Of a stretch of DNA of 64,000 bases, positions 32,801-42,831 are shown one piece after another. The first letter of the stretch is position 1, and each line of letters opens with the position of its first letter. Source of the DNA: Anas platyrhynchos (lineage: Eukaryota > Chordata > Aves > Anseriformes > Anatidae); contig NC_092602.1 of assembly GCF_047663525.1 (NCBI RefSeq), positions 7,747,501 through 7,811,500 of the forward strand, given 5' to 3'. The notes beneath the pieces are model-generated. The model was not told the DNA's origin, searched no databases, and saw only the letters and a program-made list of their open reading frames with translations. The translations under genes were made by a program, and so were the position numbers.

Positions 32801-35800
32801 GGTACCAAACAAGCACTCGTTCCAAATTGTCTGCCCAGATGTTCCAACGATCTGGCAAAACTGATTTCAAAACTCCCCTCCTTTTCACCAACTAACGTGC
32901 CTTAACGTAGCATCACCCCTTTGCATGATCTTTCAGAAGACAACGAATACTGAAGCCTTCATCCCTCACACTCTCCACAGTTCCCATGGCACTGTTCCAC
33001 ATCCAGGATGCTATCAGCAACATCCTGGCCAGTTATCACCCAGCAAACCACGCTCTGCCACCCTGGCCAGGGGGGAAGACCCCAACAGCTACTGTTTCCA
33101 ACTCTTCCTGCCCCAAAACAGCTAAGAAGCACACAACACCACCGAGCAACAGTGAACCAGACCCAGTGCCCTGCCTCAGAAGTGACCACATTCGGCATTT
33201 GGCTGCAATGATCCCCATCAGTTCCTAATTTCATTAAAAATCTTGGGATCCTTCAGTCTAACACCACTGCTTTGCTCCTGAGGAGGCTCACAGCCTCCTG
33301 ATGCAGCCAAAAGGCCAAGACTGAGCCTCCTCCATCCTCCAGCCCCGTTGTGACGAGTGATTTGCACACCTGGCTGTCACGGAGCAGGGGCACAAACAAC
33401 TTCAATCCACGGGAGCCTACTCTGCCCCGAGCCACCAGCTGGCACAGAAGACCCAGGCCAACACAAGGGACAGCCAACATGCCAGATTTTATCCAAACAT
33501 CCCAAAACAACATCAGCACCTGCCCAAGACTCAGCAGGAGAACTTTCAGGACCCAAAAGGCTTATTTTTAATAAAGGATTACAGAAATATCAGTCACAAG
33601 GCTTGGAAGCAGAAACAGGCCAAACCCCACAGGTTTGATGCTGCAGCAGCCCTGTTGAGAGTGTCTACACTCCTTCCTTCAGTGTCCAAACAAACTGCAA
33701 ATCCGCAGGACCAAAACGCCCAACAGGCCTCGGGATAAGGAAAAATGGAAAACCATTTCCCATAGCCCAGGTCCCAGAGACTCCAGAAACAAGCACAAGC
33801 TCTTTGTTTCAAACCAACACGGGGCTAAGTCTGCTACAAAGACAGCTACCCAACCTCTGTAACCGACCTTCCATTTACTTAACCCCATACAAAAGCCTCG
33901 CAGGCTCCTAATCCCGCCGCCAAAAAAGTTCAGAAAACTCCCGTTTGCCCCAGCAGCAACAGCTTTGATCCGACGCCACTCGAGAGCCTTACCTTCCCGA
34001 ACTGCTCGAAGTACTGTTTCACATCCTCCACAGTAGTGTTCACTGACAGACCACCCACAAATATCTTCTTCGTTCGGGTCACCATCTGGAAAAGGGAAGG
34101 ACAGGAATTCACCAAATAAACTGAGAGCAAAGCAGAGAACGGGGCTCCAAAGGCCACGAGCTCACCCTCTGCTGCCAGCCAGCGGCTGCCCCTTCCTGGC
34201 AGCCGAGCTCCAGCCCTCGGCGCGCTCCAAAAGTGCTTCCCTGCAGGCACACACCAGCTCACCAACACCTCCTCCTCGGACAGCAGGCTCCAGCCTTTGC
34301 CGAGCTGCTGCCGCTCCCTCGGTGCCCCCAAAACCCCGAGAAGCAGGGTGTCACATCCCCAGCCTTCCCCCGGAGAAGTCTGTTCTGCTTCCCCCGAAAA
34401 GGAGCCTGGACAAATCCCAGCTAGATCCTGTTTTGCCTTTGCAAGGAGGCAAAGACCCCTGTGCCACTTCTCACTCGTGCCTCTGGGACAAGGGGAGAAG
34501 CAAGCTGCCCTGAGAGAGGCCACTGCTGCCAGGCGGAGGCACACTGACATGCTTTGAACTGGCTCTCCAGCTGCATCCTCCCCTTCGCTGCTTGGCTACA
34601 CCCCTGCTCTCAGAGGAACACATGGTCCTAATTACCCCAAGGAGCATGGGGCTAATCCGCAGCAATTCCCTGCCTTGGAGAGCAGCCCGTTCTAACACTA
34701 AAGCACCTTCTGTCACCAAACTGCTTAATGGAATTAACCCAATTCCTACCATGTGCTTCCTGGCTCCAGTTACTCGGGATACCTGCTCACCGATTGTTCG
34801 TGGGGCCTGACCTCCTCCCTCCCCTCCCAGCACCAGCCTCCCCTTCCCTCCGTGCTTCCCTCCAGCTCTTCCTCCCGTGACAGCACCAGGAATCAAGACA
34901 ACGAACTTGGAAACTCCCAGCCGAGAGCAAACCTGACGGGACACCCAAAGCCTAAAAGCAGCAACTGCTCACTGTGACTTCAGAGCCGCTGGCCCCTAAG
35001 GTCCAACACCGAACTCCTCCTGCCTTTGCCAGAGCTGAGGCACACGAGGGCATTTCGTGCAGTGAAATCCTTCAGCCCGCCCCTGCCACGCACTTATCCA
35101 CAGGCAGCTGTGCACATGCAGCCCTCTCTCCTCGTGCACTGCAGCACGGAGCTGTCCCGTGTCTCCTGCAGCTTCAGGGCTCTGCCTGCAACCTCAGGAG
35201 GAGGAGGAGGTCTCCCTGGAGCAGAGCGCATCGCAGCACTTCTAACGTGTAACCAAGGGGCCTGCTGGCTCCTCCAGCACTACAACCCCCAGCACCGCAG
35301 CCTGACGGCCGGGTCAGACCATGCCCAGCACCAGTCCTGAGCAAACCCCAGGGAGTGACCCCGCTACCCGCACCGGCAGCCCCACGCAGGGGACAGAGCC
35401 TCCCCGCCACGACTCGCCCCTTCCGAGGGCCGCGGTACCTACCTTGGGCTGTGCTCGGCGGGGGAACGCTACCTTCGGGTCAATCTGAAAGAGATGTTAG
35501 AAAGCAGAGCTGAGCACCCTTTTGCTGCCTCTTTACACATGCAGGATTGCCTCCGGGCGCACGGCCGGCTCTGCCCACGTGGCTCACCTCGCTAAAAGCC
35601 CGCAGCATCTCCCTGAGGAGCACCAAAGGAAGCAGGGCGCAGGCATCATCCCCCACTCGGCACAGTGCGCTGAACGGAGACTACAAGTCCCAGCATGCAG
35701 CAGCTCGGGCTGAGCGCTGGGCAGGCGGCACCCAGAGCCCAGCACACGCCGGGATTAACGGGCTCGGCTGCACCCTCCCTCCTGGCCTGCCCCCGGCTGC

Positions 35801-38800
35801 CCCGCACCACCGGCGTCGCGCTGAGAGCGCTGCCTTTTGCCTCTTTGCTCTCCCTTTCACTCGCCCTCCAAGCACGGAGCTCACCTGGCTAGCGGCAGGA
35901 CGGACGAGAGGCGGCAGGCGAGAAACCAAACGCCTTCCACCCCGTGACACAGGGTGAAGCAGCCAAAGAGCCGCCAGGAGGGTGCAGAATAAACCCAGGA
36001 GCCCGAAGCCTCCCGCGGAAGGCGCGCAGGGGCTGTGGCCGCGGGGCAGCGTGCCGCCCCTCTCCACACAATGAAGCCGAAGCCTCCCCTCGGCGCGCTG
36101 AGCCCTCCATTGTGCCTGCTCAGCCGCCACCCAGGTGCCGCGCGTCCCGCCGGGCTCCCAGCGCCGCCACAAAGCCGGGAGGACGCGAACGCAGCCGCAC
36201 ACCCGGCGCCCATGGAGCCCGCGCTCCTCCTCTGCCTCCACCTCTTTCTTTACAGCCTATTTTTTACGGCAACTCCGGCGAAGTTACATCACGTCGGGGA
36301 CGAGCCAGACCTACAAATCAGCTGAAGGAGACCCACGGCACAGGCAGGGCTGGCTCGGCCCCGCGCTTGGCCGGGCTTGCAGCTGGGAGGGCAGCCCAGA
36401 GCATTGTCCCAGCAGCCCGGAGGGAAGCTGTGTCTCTCGCCCGCCTCCCGCTGCTTTGTTCAGCCCGGCCGCCCTCCCGTCCCGCGCCCTTTCACTTGTC
36501 ACAGCCCCGCAGCTCGGCCTCCCCGGGCCCTTCCACCAGCTCCTCTCCCTGCCTTCCCCACCTCCGGCCTGACTCACGGCCTGCAACATAAATAAACCCG
36601 GCACCTAAGTAAACAGAGGCAAAAGTGAAGTGCACAAATAAACTCAGAAATAAAACCTCCGTCCCCAGGCTGCGAGCAGGAGGATCAGAGGACCCTCTGG
36701 GTGCCTCCCTGGGGCATGCGAGCCGTCCCCCTCTCCCTCCCCACACACACACATGCCCTGCCTGGCCAGCGCGGGCACCCACGGCGAATTTTGAGGACAG
36801 GGGGACGGCAGGAGCCCAGGAGGTTGATGGCAGATAATAAGCAACAACAATAATCCACTGTCTTTTACTTCTCAGCCAGTGTCATTCAGCCCCTGCCAAG
36901 AAGATGCTTTCATACTCAGCAATGCTAAGCTCGGCCTCATTTTCTCATTACCCTGAGTGTGATCAACTGGGCAGAGATAACGCGTCCTCCTGGCTGCAGG
37001 GAGCGGGCAGTCGCTGCCCGAATTCTTCTGCACAAGCAGCTATTGTTGCAGGTAGAGGGAGGCCCGGGCGAGCGGCTCAAGGGGCAGCCCTGGGAACACG
37101 CGGAGGAGAGCGAGTTCAGCGCCGGCCTCAAGTTACTAAAACTGGACTGCTCCTCGGTGGCAGGAGGCTTTCTAATTAAAGCAAAAGCACCGGTACCTCG
37201 TTCCCCCCTCGTTTCTGGTGTTAAAACAACCAGCCCCAGAGGAGTTGTGTTTCAGTGTCACCCGCTGACGTCACGGATCCTTTTTACGAACCCAGATAGA
37301 AATCTGCGAAGAGTGGGAGCATTCAGAGCTGCTCCGATTGTATCCCAAAAAAAAAAGAGAAACAAAAAAATCCCTGTATCAGGCTACGGCAAGTGGAAGT
37401 CACCCGATCACAAGCCGCTTTCGCTTCACCCCACAAGGCTGTAGGGACACCTGACGGTGCAGGTGTACTGGGGGCTCCTCAGTAACGCTCTCCATGCCAC
37501 CAGCCACCATCAGCACCTCCTGCATGAACCTGGCTGGCATCGGTGCCCCAAAGCAGGGCCAGGGCAGGGCAGGAGCCACAAAACCTGATGGCTGGGCTCC
37601 TTCCTTCATCGCACCCCTACAGCCAGCCTCTCTCCATCAGCCGGCACTGCCCCCAGAGCCAGGCTCTCCACCACAAAAGACAAACCCAGCAAAAAGTCAG
37701 GGACGGCAACAAAGAAACGAGCGGGTGACCCAGCACCACGGAGCCTGCTCTTCCCCCAGACAGAAGGAAGAAGCTCAAGGCAGCGGCCAGCTGCAGCTTT
37801 ACAAAGTCACGCAAATCTTTTACCTTGAGACTGCCAAGCCAATTCTCGTATCAAGCATTTCCATAAATAACCCCGTGGGCTGCTGCTATCTAGCTTACAA
37901 ACAAAGAGGAGTCTGCAAAGCACAAGCTTCCCCCGGAGAATCAGGCCAACAGCGCTCGTTAGGGTAGGAAGAATTGGAAAACAATGAAGCAACAAGTTGG
38001 GCAGACACCGTCGACCAAGTGCTGTTTACCAGGAGACACCGAGCCTCGAGAGCAGGCTGCCCTTTCAGGACACCGGGCCTTTTCCTGCAAAGTTTCTTAA
38101 AACCCTAAATTAGGATTCAGATGAGTTTGTGTCATTTAACCCGTGACTCACAGCAGTTTCAGCTCAGCAGGCAAAAGGTGCGCGGAGGCTCCATGCAGGA
38201 CCAACCTCTCACCTGGCAATTACCGGGGCAAAACACCCCAAAACACCTGACCCGGCTGAAAACCAACCAGCGTTAAAAACCAAAAAGGACGGGGAAGGGG
38301 ATCAAAGTTGCTAACAAAGGAAGGACCCTGGCGGAACAGCCCCCACGCTCTCTGCCGCGCCGGCAGGGCGAGCGGAGCAGATGCAGCCGGGAATTTCAAT
38401 GGCCGGCCGGTCCCCACGCGCCCTCTGCCACGAGGCCGTCTGTTCCTGCAGCACCCACCCACCCCTTCCATTCCCTTCTTTTTCCTTCCCTTCTTTTCCC
38501 TTCCCTGCCCTCATGGGCCGCGGAGCAGTGTCGCGGAGGCAGTGGCAGCTCAGAGAAGAATGGAGACCCAGGATTTCACCTCGCTGCTGGCCCCAAACCC
38601 CGCCAGGATCGCTGCCCCGACGGCCACCCGGCCCTTGCCCTTCCAAGAGGGGTCCACACCAGCCTGCGGGGTGCTGACGGGACTGGCTGATCAGACACCG
38701 TGTTTACACAGGCTAGCAAAACAGAAAGAGGGAAAAAAAAAAGAAAAAGCTGGGTCCTCCTCAAAATACTTCATTGTAACCCTGCCCCAGAGCAAAGCTC

Positions 38801-40844
38801 CCTTTCCATCCCTCCCAAAGGAGGAGGTTTGGGGTCCCGGGGACCCAGGCCCAGCCAGGAGGGCTGGGAGAGGTTTAACCCCGAGCTCCCGGGGGGAGGA
38901 AGGACCTGTGCACATCAAAGGGAGCGACCCAGGCGGTTAAACAGGAACAGACACAGATCTCGCTGCGACTCTCGCCGTAAACCCGCAGAAAGGGGGTCTC
39001 GCTCTCCCGCCCCCTCCGTTGTGCCGAGATAAAGGCGAGGATGCCCCAGCCACGCGCTGGAAATAAAGTTGCTCGTTTGGGCTCCTTGCCTGCCCGTGCC
39101 CAGGACAGGAACGTTGTCGCCCTTTTGCCATCTCAGCCCCTCGCAGCCCCTGCCGCTCCCCAGCCCTACCCTCACCTTCACCCCCGGGGCAGCAACGCGG
39201 AAAAGGAATCCAGGGGAAGGGAAGTCACCAAAACTGCAGAGCAGGGACCTCCCACTCAGACACCTCACCCCCACCCCCCCAAAACCGAGCCCGCACATCT
39301 CCCGAGCGCCACAGAATCGCGAGGCGGGACCGGGTACCAGCCACCCCCGGCCCCGGGAGCTGCCGAAATCTCCCCCGTGAGCCCTCCCGGGGGGCTCTGG
39401 AGCCGCCTGGGTTTGCAGAGCGAGAGCCGGAGCCGCGGCTGCTGCTCCCACAGGCCGCCGGTGGCCCACATGGGCGGGCGCTGGCCAGGCTCGGAGACAA
39501 TAAAGTCCTGCACCTCCGCCAGCGTTACCAAAACTTCGCCCGGGGATCGCTGCGGGGCGCGAGGACCGACCGAGGGGCGAGCACGGGCGGCAGCGGGGCC
39601 TCGAGCAGGGAGCAGCGCCGGGGGCACGGCACCCCCGGGGAGCACGGGGGGCGGCTCCCCCTCTCCCAAACCCTCGCCCCCGCTGCTCTCAGGTGTCCCG
39701 GCTCGGCAGGGGGCTCGTGGCGGCCTCGGAGGGGCCTCAGGGTCGGCGGGAGGGAGGACGAGGGCCCCGCGGATCGATGCCCGGCCGCTGGGGCAGCGGT
39801 CAATAGCGAGCCCGGAGCCGGGGCGGCAGCCACGCTACCAGCTGCTAAGTGAGGTGGAGAAGGGGCCGATCGATCGCTATCAGTAATCGATAGTTTACAA
39901 CCTCTAACTGGAAATCAAACACCGCAATCGATGGCTGCTCCGAGCGCGGCCGAGCTCCGCCGGCGAATGCACCCCTGAGATGAGAGAAGTCATCTCACCG
40001 TCTTGGAGTCCAGTTCATGTCTGGATTGGGCCAGAACCTTGTCGACGCCAGCCTGGTCCATGAACGTGACGAACCCGAAGCCCCTGAGCCCCGCAGCCCG
40101 GGCAGGAGAGGGGATGCGGAGAGAAGAGAGAAAGTTGGTTAAAGTGGCGGCCGGGCCGCGGCGGGGGCGAAGGGAGGAGCGGGCCCCGGCCTCCTCACCT
40201 GGATCTCTTTGTCAGCGGGTCCCGCATCACCAGGCACTCCTTCACCTCGCCGAACTGGCTGAAGTACTCCCGCAAACCCTCTGCAAGCACAGCGCCCGCC
40301 GTGGGTGTCCCGGCACGGCCCCACAGCCACCACCCCCCCCCCATAACCCCCCAAAACCCCCCCAAAACCCGCTCCCACCGCCCCCCCTCCTTTATCCCCA
40401 ACCCCCCCCCCCCCCCCCTCTCCCCGGGGCACCGCCGGCAGGTGCGGGGCCGCCCGGCGCTCACCTTGCGTGGTTTGCCAGCTCAGGCCCCCGATGAACA
40501 TTTTGCTGCGGGAGGAACGGGGACAGCCGTGAGCCGGGGGGGGGCCGCCGAGCCCCGCGGGGCCGGGCGGGGAGGGGAGGGCGCGGATCGGCCATGTTGG
40601 CACCGCCGCCGCCGCCGCCGCCTGCCCGGCCCGGGGGGGAAGAGGAGGAGGAGGAGGCGGCCGCGATCGTGCACCGGGAGCCCGGGGAGAGGGGGTGGGT
40701 GGGGGGGTGGGGGGGGGGTGGGGGGTGAACGGGGTGGGGAGGGTTAAAGGAAAAGGGAGGTGGGGGGGGGGCGGCGAGCCGGTACCAGGGGTCGTGCGGG
40801 GAGTCCGGGGAGGCGAGGCCGGGCTGGCTGCCGTCTGTCTCCAT
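14807..40844 (-). CDS. MSI1: Musashi RNA-binding protein 1 (14 coding exons, 351 aa)
   Basis: Cytoplasmic RNA-binding protein of neural and epithelial stem cells that binds (G/A)U1-3AGU in target 3' UTRs and represses or activates translation (numb is the classic target). Fourteen exons join in frame (1056 nt with stop). RRM1 covers about residues 20-103, with RNP2 at 23-27 (FIGGL) and RNP1 GFGFVTF at 62-68. RRM2 covers about 109-185, with IFVGGL at 111-116 and GFGFVTF at 151-157. The C-terminal half holds the [13 protein letters not shown] segment, an alanine run at 274-281 and the end [13 protein letters not shown]. It is nearly identical to the human protein (362 aa); the shortfall is mainly a block before GSTPSR. 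The start matches the human one, although an in-frame ATG at 40997 is open. The promoter is a CpG island without TATA. Confidence 0.98.
15257..15411 (-). CDS. MSI1: MSI1 coding exon 13
   Basis: Encodes [17 protein letters not shown] through STGFGHSLG. The acceptor at 15412 has the best pyrimidine tract. A second AG 18 nt upstream would add six residues in frame. Confidence 0.93.
15498..15566 (-). CDS. MSI1: MSI1 coding exon 12 (alanine run)
   Basis: Encodes IPLTAYGPM, eight alanines and VVRGT. Acceptor TTCCTTTGCAG, donor GTAAGT. Intron 12 is only 86 nt. Confidence 0.97.
18245..18301 (-). CDS. MSI1: MSI1 coding exon 11
   Basis: 57-nt exon between TTTTTAG and GTCAGT encoding [19 protein letters not shown]. 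It is too short for an open-frame scan and was found from the phase gap between its neighbours. Confidence 0.95.
19374..19384. repeat. G homopolymer in purine tract
   Basis: Eleven G residues inside an A/G-only stretch in MSI1 intron 10. Confidence 0.85.
19478..19558 (-). CDS. MSI1: MSI1 coding exon 10
   Basis: Encodes [16 protein letters not shown] and APGYTYQFP; enters and leaves in phase 1, so skipping keeps frame. Confidence 0.97.
21128..21245 (-). CDS. MSI1: MSI1 coding exon 9
   Basis: Encodes [16 protein letters not shown] through [11 protein letters not shown]. This follows RRM2 and falls in the region reported in mammals to contact poly(A)-binding protein. Confidence 0.97.
21722..21804 (-). 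CDS. MSI1: MSI1 coding exon 8 (RNP1 of RRM2)
   Basis: Encodes [15 protein letters not shown] through HEINNKM, GTGAGT donor. Confidence 0.97.
23769..23817 (-). CDS. MSI1: MSI1 coding exon 7
   Basis: Encodes [16 protein letters not shown] of RRM2, phase 1 at its end, GTGAGA donor. Confidence 0.97.
24451..24579. repeat. CATCGCCCAGCACATCC-type minisatellite
   Basis: Roughly eight to ten degenerate copies of a 10- or 17-nt unit built on CATCGCCCAG, alternating CAGCACATC and CAGTGCATC, in MSI1 intron 6. Confidence 0.9.
25980..26640. promoter_or_regulatory. Intragenic CpG island in MSI1 intron 6
   Basis: GC-rich, CpG-dense block far from both flanking exons. It holds a YY1-type element (AGATGGCGGC on the minus strand, 26555-26564), a CCAAT/NF-Y element (ATTGG, 26370-26374) and a long inverted repeat (26207-26290). 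A promoter or enhancer RNA start is possible, but no downstream exon was established. Confidence 0.55.
26207..26290. repeat. Near-perfect inverted repeat, 41-bp arms, 2-nt spacer
   Basis: Left arm 26207-26247, spacer 26248-26249, right arm 26250-26290. Of 41 pairs, 39 are Watson-Crick, one is G-T and one is A-C. Both arms are very GC-rich and end outward in ATTGTGGC / GCCACAAT. Confidence 0.95.
33993..34085 (-). CDS. MSI1: MSI1 coding exon 6 (RNP2 of RRM2)
   Basis: Begins exactly with the ATG codon of Met104, then [15 protein letters not shown]. Phase 0 at both ends. Intron 6 below it is 10.2 kb, the largest in the gene. Confidence 0.97.
35443..35484 (-). CDS. MSI1: MSI1 coding exon 5
   Basis: 42-nt exon encoding [14 protein letters not shown], the end of RRM1 and the inter-RRM linker. 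It is phase 0 at both ends, so skipping it would keep frame. Confidence 0.97.
35880..36560. promoter_or_regulatory. CpG-rich block in MSI1 intron 4
   Basis: A second CpG-dense block, about 400 bp upstream of exon 5, with a CRE/ATF-like TTACATCACGTC element near 36284-36295. Its function is unknown. Confidence 0.4.
39999..40083 (-). CDS. MSI1: MSI1 coding exon 4 (RNP1 of RRM1)
   Basis: Begins with the RNP1 motif GFGFVTF and ends ELDSKT at a GTGAGA donor, phase 0. Intron 3 is 115 nt; intron 4 is 4.5 kb. Confidence 0.97.
40199..40280 (-). CDS. MSI1: MSI1 coding exon 3 (RRM1)
   Basis: Encodes [19 protein letters not shown] and TKR of RRM1, ending two bases into Arg61 at GTGAGG. Confidence 0.96.
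40331..40435. repeat. C-run tract, G-rich in MSI1 pre-mRNA (intron 2)
   Basis: Many C runs of 4-16 on the plus strand fill much of the 184-nt intron 2, so the pre-mRNA carries many G runs. Confidence 0.9.
40465..40505 (-). CDS. MSI1: MSI1 coding exon 2 (RNP2 of RRM1)
   Basis: Acceptor CCTCCCGCAG, then [13 protein letters not shown], then a GTGAGC donor. This 41-nt exon sits between two G/C-run introns of opposite strand bias. Confidence 0.95.
40691..40753. repeat. G-run tract, C-rich in MSI1 pre-mRNA (intron 1)
   Basis: Repeated GGGGGTGGGT-type runs on the plus strand in the 280-nt intron 1, with strand bias opposite to intron 2. Confidence 0.9.
40786..40844 (-). CDS. MSI1: MSI1 coding exon 1
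   Basis: Encodes [19 protein letters not shown] and two bases of Cys20. The donor is GTACCG. Intron 1 is 280 nt. Confidence 0.93.
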
Positions 40845-42781
40845 TCGGACCTCTTCTCCCTGCGAGGAGCGGCGCCGCACTCCCGGGGCAGATGAGCGCT
40901 GGAAAAGGGGCCGGCCGGCCAGGCCATGCTGCCCCCTCCCCCGACCCCTCTCCGCCGGGCGGGGAGGGAGCGAGGGAGGAGGGCCCGGCGGGCACAACCT
41001 GCCCGGCTCCTCCCACCCCCGCCGGGCTCCTCACGCATAAAACCCGCCGGCAGCGCCGGGGCCGAGCGCCGGGAGCCGCGCCCGGAGCAGCACCGGGGGG
41101 AGCGGAGCCGGCCCCGAGCCGCCCCGGCCCCGCTTTGTCCCCGCCACCTGCGGACAAAGAGGCCGCGGGGCTGCCCCCGGGGGAAGGACGGGGCCGGGCA
41201 GGGCCGCTCGGAGCCCCCCCGAGGGAGAAAGCCGGGGCTGGGACCCCCCCGGTGGGATCCCCCCGAGGGGCCTCGGGTCCCCCCGTGGGGCACCGGGCAC
41301 CGGGCGGCCCCCACGGCTCCTCCCCGGGCCCCCCGAGCGGCTGGGTGGGGGCAGAGCCCGGCCCCGCTGTGCCCCCAAATGCTGCTTGCACGGGACCTGC
41401 TGGCAGCTCCGAAGCCCCCGCACGCAGAGCCCGGTCTGTGCCCTCCCCGGCTCTCTGTGGGGGGGTGCAGGTGGCCCCTAGGTCGCCCAGCAGATCCCTC
41501 GGTCCTGTGAACGACCAGGCTCACACCAAGCCACTTGATGCTGGCTCTGGGGTTCATCCACATGCTGGTGGCTTTGGGAGGGGGTCTGTGGGCTCCCTGC
41601 TCAGCTCCTGCAACCCGGCGTGGGTGGCTGGAGGAGCTCAGTGAGGAGCGAGTGAAACGCTGGTTGTCACCTGCAAGGCTACAGCGAGGTGAGCCGGAGC
41701 TTCTCAGCTGGTCGCACAGTGCGTCACCCCGAGACAGGGCACGTGCTGGCAGCCGTGGCACAGGGGAGCCCAGCAGGGCACAAAACCTCTGCTGGTTGGA
41801 GCTGTGAGCCCGTCTCAGGACAGGGCTAGCACAGGGTCCCAGGCTGTGGTCTTCTAGCAAGGGCCACCATGCTGCCAAATATTCTCCGTGCACGTCTCCA
41901 GCTCCTCTCCCATCTACCACGTGCCTTCCCTGTACCTTCCATTACTGCCCAACACAAGGCACCAAACGGCTCTCAGATCAGCACCAGCCTCAGCTGACCT
42001 TTCTTCCCTTTCTTCCACGATCACTTCATGTGCCAACACACCTCATCTCCCTCCTGGCCAGGAGCCAGGACACCTTGCTTTAACAACACCTTGTAGCAGC
42101 ATCTTTCGTAACCTAGGCTCATCCCAAAGCCCCTGGTGCAACCACGAGTTGAATACATCTCTTCTGTTTGTTAGCTCTCCAAACCCCCATTCACCCACTC
42201 TATTTCCCATGCTAGGTCGGTGACACCATCCCATCTCCTGGCCCCGTACCTGGGTGCAGCTACACGTTCATAACCAGGCTTGGCAGCCACCTCTGGGGAC
42301 CGAGCTGTGCAGCGTCCCGGTCGTGCCCGCAGAGCAGCCCTGGCTCCCCCAGCCCAGGCTGAGCTGCTTCCGCACTAACCCACTCATTCCACAGGGCTGA
42401 AATCACCACACTGGGTGGAGGTGCCTCCAGAGGCAGCTGGGCTGCTGAGGAAGAGAAACAGAAACCACGCACCGAGGTGGCACCACGGCTGGCAGCAGCG
42501 GGGCTGAGGCAGCATCTCTGCCATCTCCCCTTGTACATCCCCAAAAAAATGGGCTATACCTGGGCCACCAGCGAGCCACCGGTGCTGCCTGCCGTGCTGC
42601 CCAAACCCACTGCTGCTGCGCTGCCTCCCGGCACCTGCTCTGATTTGGATGGCAAATACTCCAACTGGGGGGCTAATGTTTTGCAAGTCACCTAGCACAG
42701 CTTTCATGCTCCATTGATCGCCCAACTTAGGCAGAGAAGTAATGCTAATTAAACACAAGAAAGGGAAAAAATAAAAGAAAT

Positions 42782-42831
42782 GAGATCAGTGTTCGGCATG
42801 CTAAGAAACAGGAGATCAGTGTTGGGCATGC
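42782..42831. repeat. Short tandem duplication, 30-nt period
   Basis: GAGATCAGTGTTCGGCATGC recurs at 42812-42831 with one mismatch. Confidence 0.85.

Larger units (their letters stand above)
39900..41500 (-). promoter_or_regulatory. MSI1: MSI1 CpG-island promoter and first exons
   Basis: Very GC-rich, CpG-dense block covering exons 1-4 and about 650 bp upstream of the ATG. CpG-rich sequence also continues downstream to about 38.3 kb. No TATA box was seen upstream of exon 1. The transcription start is not determined. Confidence 0.7.

Noticed and set aside
40786-40997. Extended MSI1 start at an in-frame ATG at 40997
   Set aside because: It would add 51 residues not found in known Musashi-1 proteins, made of GC-rich low-complexity sequence; the start at 40844 aligns with the human N-terminus.
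40139-41920. A 593-codon open frame on the minus strand over the MSI1 5' end
   Set aside because: It spans the MSI1 exon 1-3 region and three real introns in a GC-rich island where stop codons are rare; the MSI1 exon model with matching phases explains the coding signal.
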